Source: Actinomycetota bacterium (GTDB lineage: Bacteria; Actinomycetota; Rubrobacteria; Rubrobacterales; Rubrobacteraceae). Taken from it: DNA of 14,995 bases. Position numbers and translations under genes: made by a program. Under the pieces are notes generated by a model. That model saw nothing but the letters and a program-made list of their open reading frames with translations, ran no database searches and was not told the origin of the DNA. This document shows, in pieces, positions 1 through 6,264 of this stretch. Within the stretch, counting starts at the first letter, position 1. Each line of letters begins with the position of its first letter. The stretch lies in the NCBI GenBank assembly GCA_020200675.1, contig JAIVIG010000007.1:1-14995 (forward strand), written 5' to 3'.

Positions 1-286
1 GCCAGGCGCTGGCCGCCTGGACCCAGAGCCCCAGAGGCGGCTTGTCCACGGACACGAAACCCGCGTCGTAGGAGACAAAGAAGAAGTTGCTCCAGCTCGC
101 GAGCATGTTCTTGACGGTCGCGGCGTAGTAGCCGTTACCGTAGCCCTCTTGCGTTATGCGGAACAGGTTCAGGAAGGCCGACAGCATAAGGACCGCGGCC
201 AGGGCGATCCGATGCCACGACGAGCTCGTCAGGATGCGTGCTTTGCCGGGAAAGCTGGTACGTTTCCTGGTTGCCTCCTGAGTCAT
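1..286 (-). CDS. GT39/YkcB-type membrane glycosyltransferase, 5' part only
   Basis: The gene runs off the left edge of the window; only the first 95 codons are present. The ATG at 286 follows a good ribosome binding site (AAGGGGAG, 5-6 nt spacing). The N-terminus has a basic cytoplasmic segment (about residues 1-26), then a first membrane helix (about 27-42, ALAAVLMLSAFLNLF). A loop with NGYYAATVKNMLASW and SYDAGFVSVDKPPLG follows. The acidic residues and the DKPPLGLW motif in this first extracytoplasmic loop are typical of the ArnT/PMT/YkcB group (GT39-like), which transfers sugars from polyprenyl-phosphate donors outside the membrane. The acceptor cannot be told from this fragment. It is divergent from the two-component genes to its right and shares the intergenic region with them. 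Family assignment is fairly sure; substrate is unknown. Confidence 0.85.
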   Translation of the reverse strand, partial: MTQEATRKRTSFPGKARILTSSSWHRIALAAVLMLSAFLNLFRITQEGYGNGYYAATVKNMLASWSNFFFVSYDAGFVSVDKPPLGLWVQAASAW

Positions 287-366
287 ATCTCTCCCCTTGA
301 CCCCCATGGAGGCCACGTCGTTCTCCTACTCGCTGCTCAGTCTGGGCTTCCGAACTAAGATCGGCC

Positions 367-382
367 TATGAAGAACTTATGA
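367..382. promoter_or_regulatory. Direct repeat TATGA-N6-TATGA, candidate operator
   Basis: TATGA occurs at 367-371 and 378-382, an 11-bp period. OmpR/PhoB-family regulators commonly bind direct repeats spaced by about one helical turn (11 bp). The site lies about 80-95 bp upstream of the glycosyltransferase start. Binding by the regulator encoded at 664 is an inference. Confidence 0.3.
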
Positions 383-430
383 GTTTTCCTAGAAACGCCC
401 GCCCGGCGCCGAACCGCGAGCCGGCGACGT

Positions 431-465
431 AACGCGCCGGGGACGGTTGCCGATCGCGGCGCGTT
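431..465. repeat. 9-bp perfect inverted repeat in intergenic region
   Basis: AACGCGCCG (431-439) is repeated in reverse complement as CGGCGCGTT (457-465) around a 17-nt loop. No T-run follows on either strand, so it is not a convincing rho-independent terminator. It could be an operator, an RNA structure in a leader of either divergent transcript, or chance in GC-rich DNA. Confidence 0.35.
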
Positions 466-594
466 TAGCGGAGCATCTACTCGTCCCGTCCTACAGTGGT
501 ACTCTGCATCGCCGGTGGTGCCTCCGCGATCGACTTTTGTTGCGTCTTGTCGGGGAGTTTGGAACCCGAACATGTGAGGGGCCTTCGGCGTCGT

Positions 595-608
595 TATGAA
601 TTCTCATA
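595..608. promoter_or_regulatory. Inverted repeat TATGA-ATTC-TCATA upstream of response regulator
   Basis: A 5-bp inverted repeat with a 4-nt spacer, made of the same 5-mer found twice at 367-382. It sits 56-69 bp before the regulator start, just upstream of a possible -10 (TATACC, 625-630). This is a plausible position for autoregulation. The evidence is only motif recurrence in an AT-poor genome. Confidence 0.3.
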
Positions 609-663
609 GGAATGTTCGTGAGGATATACCGAAAGCGGAAGATAGGCTAGTATCTAGAAGACT

Positions 664-1350
664 ATGGCACGCATCCTGATAATAGAGGACGAAGAGAAGA
701 TGGCCCGGATGCTCGCCCGGGTCTTGCGCGAGGAGGGGTACGTCGCGGAGACCGCCGGGGATGGCCGGACCGGGCTCGGGCGCGCTCTGGACGATTCCTT
801 TGATCTCTTGATCGTCGATTGGATGCTACCCGAGCGCAGCGGGGTCCAGATCGTGCGGGGCCTGAGGGCGGCGGAGGTCGCTACTCCCGTCTTGATGTTG
901 ACCGCCCGCGACCAGGTGGAGGATAGGGTGGAGGGGTTGGACGCGGGCGCCGACGACTACCTCCCGAAACCCTTCGCACTCCCCGAGCTCCTCGCCCGCG
1001 TCAGGGCGCTCACCAGGAGGCCGCGCGGCGAGACCGGCGAAGTCGGGACGGAGATACGGGCCGGCGACATAGCGCTGGACCCGGTACGCCACGTGGTGCG
1101 CCGCAACGAAGAGCGGATAGACCTGACCGCCAAGGAGTTCGCGCTCCTGGCGGCCTTGATGCAACGCCCCGGGCAGGTGTTCTCGCGCTCGGTGCTGCTG
1201 GATACCGTCTGGGGAGTACCCGGCGAGGTCTCGACGAGCGTGGTGGAACTCTACGTCTCGTACCTGCGCCGCAAGCTGGACCGCCCCAAGGAGCCCTCCC
1301 GCATACGCACGGTGCGTGGCGTGGGCTACACCTTCGAGCCCCGACCTTAG
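664..1350 (+). CDS. OmpR/PhoB-family two-component response regulator
   Basis: The protein has 228 aa, the usual length for the family. The receiver domain (about residues 2-115) has the acidic pocket E8/D9, the phospho-acceptor D52 in the IVDWMLP strand, T80 in LMLTARD, and K102 in the PKPF motif. The C-terminal winged-helix DNA-binding domain (about 130-226) shows the typical LTAKEFALLAALMQRPGQV and VRGVGYTF ends. It therefore acts as a cytoplasmic transcription factor switched by phosphorylation. The ATG at 664 follows a modest AGAAG site. The kinase gene begins 9 nt after the stop, so the two are almost certainly one operon and a cognate pair. The regulon cannot be read from the sequence; neighbouring repeats could be its sites. 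A long antisense open frame over this gene is a codon-bias shadow. Confidence 0.95.
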   Translation: MARILIIEDEEKMARMLARVLREEGYVAETAGDGRTGLGRALDDSFDLLIVDWMLPERSGVQIVRGLRAAEVATPVLMLTARDQVEDRVEGLDAGADDYLPKPFALPELLARVRALTRRPRGETGEVGTEIRAGDIALDPVRHVVRRNEERIDLTAKEFALLAALMQRPGQVFSRSVLLDTVWGVPGEVSTSVVELYVSYLRRKLDRPKEPSRIRTVRGVGYTFEPRP

Positions 1351-1359
1351 GGGGAAGCA

Positions 1360-2715
1360 GTGCTCGAACGCATACGCAGGCGCCTCACCCTCGGCTACGT
1401 CGGTATCTTCGCGCTGATCCTGTTGTTCATCGGCGTGGTCGCGGTGGCGAGCTTCGCGCGGCAGGCGGCCGGCCAGCAGGACGAGCTGCTCGAGCAGAGA
1501 GCGCAGGGCGACGCCGATTTCGTGGCTGGCCCCTTGCTGCATGATTACCAGGAAGGGAGGGAGCCCAGAGAGAGGCTCCCTCCCCCAGGAGAGCGGGGCC
1601 GTATAGGCGAGTCCGGGGGTAAAGGCCCGTCCCCCGGTCCCTTCCAGTGGGCCACGAACCCGGACCTCGGTATGGTCGCCCTGGTACCGGGCGGAACCGA
1701 TGGCGAAGAAGGCACGGTCCTGGACTCGACTTCCTCGGCTTCCTCGTTCGGACTACCCTTCGAGGGGCCGGCGAGGAGGGCGGCCGAAACAGGAGAGACG
1801 GTCACAGAGACCGTCGACGGGCCCGAGGGGGAGATGGTGCGGGTGGCGAGCGTACCCGTGGTCGGACGCGATGGGGGGGTGGCCGTTATCCAGGCCGCTC
1901 AGTCGCGCCGGGTGGTCCGGGAGGCGGTGGGTAACCTGTTGCTTATCATGGTACCCGTCGGCCTCGGAGGGCTTCTCCTGGCGAGCGTAGGAGGTCTGTA
2001 CATGTCCCGCCGGGCGATGCAACCGGCGCGCGACGCACTCGACAGGCAGCGCAGCTTCGTCGCCGACGCCTCCCACGAGCTAAAGACCCCGCTCTCGCTC
2101 GTCAAGATCAACGCGGAGGTGATGCAGCGCGACCCGACCAACCCGGAGAACGGGGAGATAATCGAAGACCAGCTCTCCGAGATCGACCGGATGGACGCGC
2201 TGCTCTCCGACCTGCTCGTCCTGGCCCGGCTCGACGCCGGCAGGCTCGACGTGGAGGAGAAGCCCTTCGACCTCTCGGTCGTCTCCGCCGAGACGACCGG
2301 ACGCTTCCTCACGAGGGCGGCGGCCGAGGGCGTGCGGCTCGAGGTGGAGGTCCCGGATCGGCTCCCGGTCCGCGGCGACCCGGGAAGCACCAGCCAGATC
2401 CTGGCCGCTCTACTGGACAACGCCATACGCTACACGCCCAAAGGGGGAGACGTAACCGTCCGCGCACGCCAGCTCGACGACGACCGGGCGGAGGCGAGCG
2501 TCGAGGACACGGGTCCCGGTATCCCACCGGAGCACCTGCCGCGCATCTTCGACCGCTTCTACCGGGCAGAAGCGGCCCGCTCCCGTGCGGGCGGGGGCAC
2601 CGGCCTGGGCCTCTCCATCGCCCGCGCCCTCGCCAGCGCCCAGGACGGCGACCTCACCGCCGGGAACGCCGACGGCGGCGGCGCCGCCTTCCGCCTGAAG
2701 CTGCCCAGGCAGTAA
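1360..2715 (+). CDS. Membrane sensor histidine kinase
   Basis: The protein has 451 aa and starts at GTG 1360, preceded by GGGGAAG. It has an N-terminal membrane helix (about residues 12-31), an extracytoplasmic sensor region (about 33-190) rich in Gly, Pro and acidic residues with no domain I recognise, and a second helix (about 191-212). A short linker leads to the dimerisation/phospho-acceptor box (FVADASHELKTPLS, H239). The ATPase domain follows with the N box (LLDNAIRYTP, N354), the G1 box (DTGPGIP, 383-389), an F box (IFDRFYR) and the G2 box (GGTGLGLSIA, about 411-421). All residues needed for autophosphorylation are present. It should phosphorylate D52 of the regulator encoded just upstream. 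The signal is unknown. The gene converges on selD with 54 bp between stops. Confidence 0.95.
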   Translation: MLERIRRRLTLGYVGIFALILLFIGVVAVASFARQAAGQQDELLEQRAQGDADFVAGPLLHDYQEGREPRERLPPPGERGRIGESGGKGPSPGPFQWATNPDLGMVALVPGGTDGEEGTVLDSTSSASSFGLPFEGPARRAAETGETVTETVDGPEGEMVRVASVPVVGRDGGVAVIQAAQSRRVVREAVGNLLLIMVPVGLGGLLLASVGGLYMSRRAMQPARDALDRQRSFVADASHELKTPLSLVKINAEVMQRDPTNPENGEIIEDQLSEIDRMDALLSDLLVLARLDAGRLDVEEKPFDLSVVSAETTGRFLTRAAAEGVRLEVEVPDRLPVRGDPGSTSQILAALLDNAIRYTPKGGDVTVRARQLDDDRAEASVEDTGPGIPPEHLPRIFDRFYRAEAARSRAGGGTGLGLSIARALASAQDGDLTAGNADGGGAAFRLKLPRQ

Positions 2716-2769
2716 GAGGACCGGCCGCGAGCAGCACGAGCCCGCAGGACTTCCGCCGGCGTCGTGCCT

Positions 2770-3804
2770 CTACGGGGTGACCCGGATCCCGCTTTCCTCG
2801 ATGACCTCGCCGACCACCGCAGCTGCCGTGTCGTGCTTCTCAAGGGATCGAATAAACTCCTCCGACCGCTCTTGCGGGACGGCGACGAGCAGGCCGCCGC
2901 TCGTCTGCGGGTCGAAGAGGGGCAGGAGATCTTCCGCGCCGACGCCGTCCATCCGGACGCTGTCGCCCAGATACTCCCGATTGTTGTTCAGGCCGCCCGG
3001 ATAGCAGCCCTCCGCCGCTAGAGATGCCGCCCTCTCCCAGACCGGCACCTCGCTCCGGCGCACTACCGCCCCGACGTTCGAGGCTTCCAGCATCTCGGAG
3101 AGATGCCCGAGGAAGCCGAACCCCGTGACGTCCGTCGCCGCCGAGACCGGAACCTCGCGCATCGCGGCGGCCGCGCCCTTGTTCAGTCTGGCGGCCGTCT
3201 CGACGGCGTCTTCGATCTCCGCCTCCGAGACGAGGTCGCGCTTGAGCGCCGTGGTCAGGATGCCGATCCCGAGTGGCTTGGTGAGCACCAGCGCGTCGCC
3301 GGCCTTCGAACCGGCGTTTCTGACCACCCTGTCTTCCTCGACGAAGCCGGTGACCGAGAGGCCGTACTTCGGCTCGTCGTCCTGGATGGAGTGGCCGCCG
3401 CAGAGCCTCGCCTCCGATTCTTCGATCTTCGACTGCCCCCCGGCCAGGATCTCGCGCAGTATCCCCAGGTCCAGCGAGCAGGGGAAGGTGACGAGGTTCA
3501 TCGCCGTCAGCGGCACGCCGCCCATCGCGTAGATGTCCGAGAGAGCGTTGGCCGCGGCGATCTGGCCGAACCGGTACGGGTCATCTACTATCGAGGTGAA
3601 GAAGTCCACCGACTGCAAGAGCAGGCCGCCGCCGAACGGGACGTACCCGGCGTCGTCCCGGGTCTCCATCCCGCTCACGAATCCTTCCGCCGCTGCCGGC
3701 GTGAGCCCTTTAAGTACCTGCTCCAGGTCCCCCGGAGCGAACTTAGAAGCTCAACCGGCCTTCTGCGAGTACTTCGTCAGCCTTATGCGCGTCTTTTCGT
3801 CCAT
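2770..3804 (-). CDS. selD: Selenophosphate synthetase SelD/SenC, selenocysteine-containing (in-frame UGA)
   Basis: SelD makes selenophosphate from selenide and ATP, the selenium donor for selenocysteine tRNA and, in this cluster, for the selenosugar. I take the start at ATG 3804, not the GTG at 3678, because the upstream frame is clearly SelD: IRLTKYSQKAGUASKFAP lines up with E. coli IRLTQYSHGAGCGCKISP. The UGA at 3753-3751 is codon 18 and matches catalytic Cys17; K21 matches essential Lys20. The second Cys of the bacterial motif is Ser (S20). Read this way the protein has 344 aa, the normal family length. Other motifs present: ETRDDA (ATP/Mg site, D50/D51), VDDPYRFGQIAAANALSDIYAMGG, DVTGFGFLGHL and DPQTSGGLL. 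The stop is TAG at 2770-2772. The gene overlaps senB by 62 bp, with no good Shine-Dalgarno but a TATACT 6 nt before the ATG. A hairpin after the UGA fits a bacterial SECIS. Activity requires SelA, SelB and tRNA-Sec encoded elsewhere. Confidence 0.92.
3720..3738 (-). promoter_or_regulatory. Candidate bacterial SECIS hairpin for the SelD UGA
   Basis: On the mRNA, 12 nt after the UGA, GCUCCGGGGGACCUGGAGC can form an 8-bp stem (one G-U pair) with a short G-rich loop (GGA, or GGGAC if the top pair is open). The loop falls about 20 nt after the UGA. Bacterial SECIS elements have a stem with a small loop containing a conserved G about 16-37 nt after the UGA, where SelB binds. The fit of position and shape is good; the fold was drawn by hand. 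Confidence 0.7.
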
Positions 3805-4789
3805 GCGCCAAGTATAACCCCCGATCCTCGCCGGAACCGGCCTCCACGACCTCCACCACCAGGCTCCCCAAAATCGCCTTCTCGCGCTCGGGTAGCACCA
3901 GATGCCTGCGCGCCTCGCACCCGGCCTCGAGCTTCTCGTGGAACGCCCCATCCGTCTCGGCACGATAGAGCAGCCGGGCCAGGGCCTCCTCGTCGCCTAC
4001 GGGGTAGTAGCCGGGGTAGTTTTCGCCGAGCATGCCGACGTTCCCGGGAATATCCGAGGCGACCACCGGTACCCTCGAGACGAGCGCCTCCGAGACCACG
4101 TTCGCTCCGCCCTCCATCACTGAGGTCTGCGCCAGGAGGCGCGAGCGAGCCAGAACGCGCCGCGCCTTCCAGCGGGGCGTCTCGCCGAGCCAGCGGTAAC
4201 GGGGGTTCTCGGAGACTTCCAGCCGGGCCCTCTCGGCGAGCTTCTCGTCGTAGGGCATCCCGGTGTGGGTCACGCGGACGCGGGAGGTGGGGGGGAGTAG
4301 CCGGGCCGCCAGAGCGGCGCGGAACGGATCTTTCTCGTCTCTCAGGTGCCCGATCACGCAGACGTCGAAGTATCTCTTTGCGGGGGGCTGGCGCTTTACC
4401 GGCTTGGCGGACTGGTAGATGACGCGGGTCTTCGCGCGGTGGCGGGATTCCAACTCTTCGGGAGCCTTCTCCTGCAAGACGATCAGGGCCGTCGCCAGCT
4501 CCAGCGACTCTCTGGCCGCCTCGTCGGAGCGGATGTCCCGGTAGAGGTCGGTGCCGGTGAGAGCCACTATCAAGGGACGGCCGGGACATGTGGCGGCGTA
4601 GCGCCTTATAGAAGGGTGGCTGCGGCGGGCGTGCAGCGAGATCATCAGATCCGGCTCCTCGCCGCCCCAGCTCTCCTCCAGCAGGACCTCGTGGCCCAGT
4701 TGCCGCAGAAAGCGGGACCATCGCGCGGCGGTCACCCGGTTACCGTTGCGCAGCTTCGGCCCGGCCGGTGTCACGATGCAGATCTTCAC
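3743..4789 (-). CDS. senB: Selenosugar synthase SenB (TIGR04348-type GT4 glycosyltransferase)
   Basis: The 348-aa protein begins MKICIVTPAGPKLRNGNRVT, the hallmark N-terminus of the TIGR04348 group: a GT-B glycosyltransferase with an unusual Asn/Arg-rich first loop. A second hallmark is the C-terminal domain GT4 motif EGGANVVSEAL (E226 and E234). In the selenoneine pathway SenB uses selenophosphate and a UDP-sugar (UDP-GlcNAc in studied cases) to make a 1-seleno-sugar in the cytoplasm. The neighbours decide the call: senA diverges from it and selD follows and overlaps it. The start is GTG 4789, which fits the family N-terminus, but a strong GGAGGAGGAG (4822-4813) lies 23 nt upstream, too far for this start. 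The last roughly 25 residues, within the selD overlap, look like non-conserved tail. Without context it could be called a generic group 1 glycosyltransferase. Confidence 0.88.
   Translation of the reverse strand: MKICIVTPAGPKLRNGNRVTAARWSRFLRQLGHEVLLEESWGGEEPDLMISLHARRSHPSIRRYAATCPGRPLIVALTGTDLYRDIRSDEAARESLELATALIVLQEKAPEELESRHRAKTRVIYQSAKPVKRQPPAKRYFDVCVIGHLRDEKDPFRAALAARLLPPTSRVRVTHTGMPYDEKLAERARLEVSENPRYRWLGETPRWKARRVLARSRLLAQTSVMEGGANVVSEALVSRVPVVASDIPGNVGMLGENYPGYYPVGDEEALARLLYRAETDGAFHEKLEAGCEARRHLVLPEREKAILGSLVVEVVEAGSGEDRGLYLAHGRKDAHKADEVLAEGRLSF
3811..3816 (-). promoter_or_regulatory. Possible -10 box for leaderless selD transcript
   Basis: TATACT matches the -10 consensus at 5 of 6 positions and ends 6 nt before the selD ATG, the spacing expected if transcription starts at the A of the start codon. 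Leaderless mRNAs are common in actinobacteria. There is no convincing -35 box, and the site lies inside the 3' end of senB, so selD may also be read from the senB transcript. Confidence 0.3.
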
Positions 4790-4809
4790 GGCGTACGGGG
4801 TAATCTCAA
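4786..4809 (-). other. Possible 7-codon leader ORF coupled to senB start
   Basis: A TTG at 4809 lies 8 nt after GGAGG and opens a 7-codon frame ending in TGA (4788-4786) that overlaps the senB GTG as GTGA. This would put ribosomes at the senB start by termination-reinitiation. An alternative use of the same Shine-Dalgarno is an in-frame ATT at 4804, 8 nt from GGAGGAGGAG, adding five residues to SenB. Neither is proven. Confidence 0.25.
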
Positions 4810-4849
4810 GATCTCCTCCTCCAAAGCACTTTGTACCATCCTCGGGACG

Positions 4850-4863
4850 ATTTTAGCTAAGAT
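4850..4863. promoter_or_regulatory. Back-to-back -10 boxes between senB and senA
   Basis: The 119-bp gap between the divergent genes contains the AT-rich stretch ATTTTAGCTAAGAT. On the minus strand it reads TAAAAT (4855-4850, 5 of 6 to consensus), and on the plus strand TAAGAT (4858-4863, 4 of 6). Between them is the palindrome TTAGCTAA (4853-4860). The -35 boxes are poor. Divergent promoters sharing a core would allow joint control of the three selenium genes. Confidence 0.35.
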
Positions 4864-4908
4864 TGGTCGAGCAACGAAACGAACCCAGAGAGGGAGGCTA
4901 CTCACCTC

Positions 4909-6249
4909 ATGCAGAACACGCAGGAACATACGGAGCAACTCGCCGGTATGCTGGTCGACACTCGCAAACGGACCCTCGAACTGGTGAGCGACCTCGGCGA
5001 CGAGCAGATGATGGGTCCGCAGCTGCGCATCGTCAACCCGCCGCTCTGGGAGATAGGACACCTCGCCTGGTTCCAGGAGTACTGGAACCTCCGGCGTCCG
5101 CGAGGCACCTGGTACGAGGCAGACGGCCCCTTCGCCCCCTCCACCCTCGAGAATGCCGACGCGCTCTACAACTCCATGGAGGTAGCCCACGACACTCGCT
5201 GGGACCTGCCGCTCCTCTCCCGAGAGGACACCCTAGCCTACATGCAACGCGTCCTCGACGGCACCCTTCACAAGCTGAACACCGAAGGCCCCACTGAAGA
5301 GAACGCCTACTTCGCCCGCCTCGCCACCTTCCACGAGGACATGCACGGCGAAGCCTTCACCTACACCCGCCACACCCACGGCCTCCCGGCTCCGCCCATC
5401 TCCGACCACGACCCATCGCTACTGGACAGCCAGCCCACCGGCCCCTGCGAGGGCGACGCCGAGATCCCCGGCGGAGAGTTCATGCTAGGCGCCACCGGCG
5501 ACCTCCCCTTCGTCTTCGACAACGAGATGTGGGCCCATCCCGTCGAGGTCGCCCCCTTCAAGATGGCCCGCGCCCCCGTGACGAACGTCGAGTTCGTCCG
5601 TTTCGTGGAAGACAGTGGCTACCAGCGCCGTGAGCTCTGGAGCGACGAGGGCTGGGCGTGGCGCGAATCAGTCTCCGCCGAGCACCCAGTCTACTGGTTG
5701 CTGGGAGACGGCGGCTGGAGCCATCGCAGGTTCGACGAGGTCGAGCTCCTGTCGCCCCACCAGCCGGTCATGCACGTCAACTGGCACGAGGCGAACGCTT
5801 ACTGTCAGTGGGCCGGACGTCGGCTACCCACCGAGGCAGAGTGGGAGCTCGCCGCATCCGCCGAGGTCTCGTCCGACGGCTCGACCATCACCTCCCGCAA
5901 GCGCCTCTACCCGTGGGGCGACGAGCCACCGGCCCCGCGCCACGCCAACCTCGACGGGTGGCTCCTGGGGCCTGTGGACGTCGCGGCGTTTCCCGAGGGT
6001 GATAGCGCGTTCGGGCTGCGGCAGATGATCGGGAACACCTGGGAATGGTGCTCCGATACCTTCGGGCCGTACCCCGCCTTCATCCGCGACCCGTACAAGG
6101 ACTACTCCGAGCCCTGGTTCGGAGATCACAAGGTCATGCGCGGCGGCTGCTGGGCCACCCGGGGACGGATGCTCCGCAACACCTGGCGCAACTTCTCCAC
6201 CCCCGACAGGAGGGACATCTTCGCCGGGTTCAGGACCTGCGCTGTGTAG
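4909..6249 (+). CDS. senA: Selenoneine synthase SenA (EgtB-like, DinB plus FGE-sulfatase domains)
   Basis: The 446-aa protein has the two-domain layout of EgtB. An N-terminal DinB-like helical domain carries H51 (IGHLAWFQEY) and H142/H146 (FHEDMHGEAF), the three-His iron site. The C-terminal formylglycine-generating-enzyme/sulfatase-modifying domain (about 185-445) has IPGGEFMLG, MHVNWHEANAYCQWAGRRLPTEAEWE, IGNTWEWCSDTF and GFRTC. EgtB joins a thiol to hercynine with O2. SenA is the homologue that uses the selenosugar from SenB, giving a C-Se bond and then selenoneine. I choose SenA over EgtB because the gene sits head-to-head with senB and selD and no egtA/egtC/egtD is near. Hercynine must come from an EgtD encoded elsewhere. 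The ATG at 4909 follows GGGAGG with an 11-nt spacer, slightly long. The stop lies 15 bp from the stop of the convergent restriction gene. Confidence 0.86.
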   Translation: MQNTQEHTEQLAGMLVDTRKRTLELVSDLGDEQMMGPQLRIVNPPLWEIGHLAWFQEYWNLRRPRGTWYEADGPFAPSTLENADALYNSMEVAHDTRWDLPLLSREDTLAYMQRVLDGTLHKLNTEGPTEENAYFARLATFHEDMHGEAFTYTRHTHGLPAPPISDHDPSLLDSQPTGPCEGDAEIPGGEFMLGATGDLPFVFDNEMWAHPVEVAPFKMARAPVTNVEFVRFVEDSGYQRRELWSDEGWAWRESVSAEHPVYWLLGDGGWSHRRFDEVELLSPHQPVMHVNWHEANAYCQWAGRRLPTEAEWELAASAEVSSDGSTITSRKRLYPWGDEPPAPRHANLDGWLLGPVDVAAFPEGDSAFGLRQMIGNTWEWCSDTFGPYPAFIRDPYKDYSEPWFGDHKVMRGGCWATRGRMLRNTWRNFSTPDRRDIFAGFRTCAV

Positions 6250-6264
6250 ACGGAGAACGGCCTG

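Larger units (their letters stand above)
287..663. other. Divergent intergenic region, no gene
   Basis: This 377-bp gap separates the leftward glycosyltransferase gene from the rightward response regulator gene and must hold both promoters. A 72-codon open frame on the minus strand (355-573) has arginine-rich composition and no recognisable family, so I read it as chance. The gap contains four copies of the 5-mer TATGA/TCATA and a 9-bp inverted repeat, listed separately. A weak -10-like TATACC (625-630) and TAGTAT (648-653) precede the regulator gene; neither has a convincing -35 box. Confidence 0.7.

Noticed and set aside
355..573. 72-codon minus-strand frame between the glycosyltransferase and regulator genes
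   Set aside because: Arg-rich, no family, and it would cover the region that must hold the divergent promoters.
826..1542. 238-codon minus-strand open frame
   Set aside because: Antisense to the response regulator and kinase start; His/Arg/Gln-rich shadow.
2734..2767. Inverted repeat GCACGA...TCGTGC between the kinase and selD as a bidirectional terminator
   Set aside because: Only 6 bp, a 22-nt loop and no T-run on either strand.
3103..4422. 439-codon plus-strand open frame
   Set aside because: Antisense to selD and senB, rich in Arg/Pro/Ser, no family; a codon-bias shadow.
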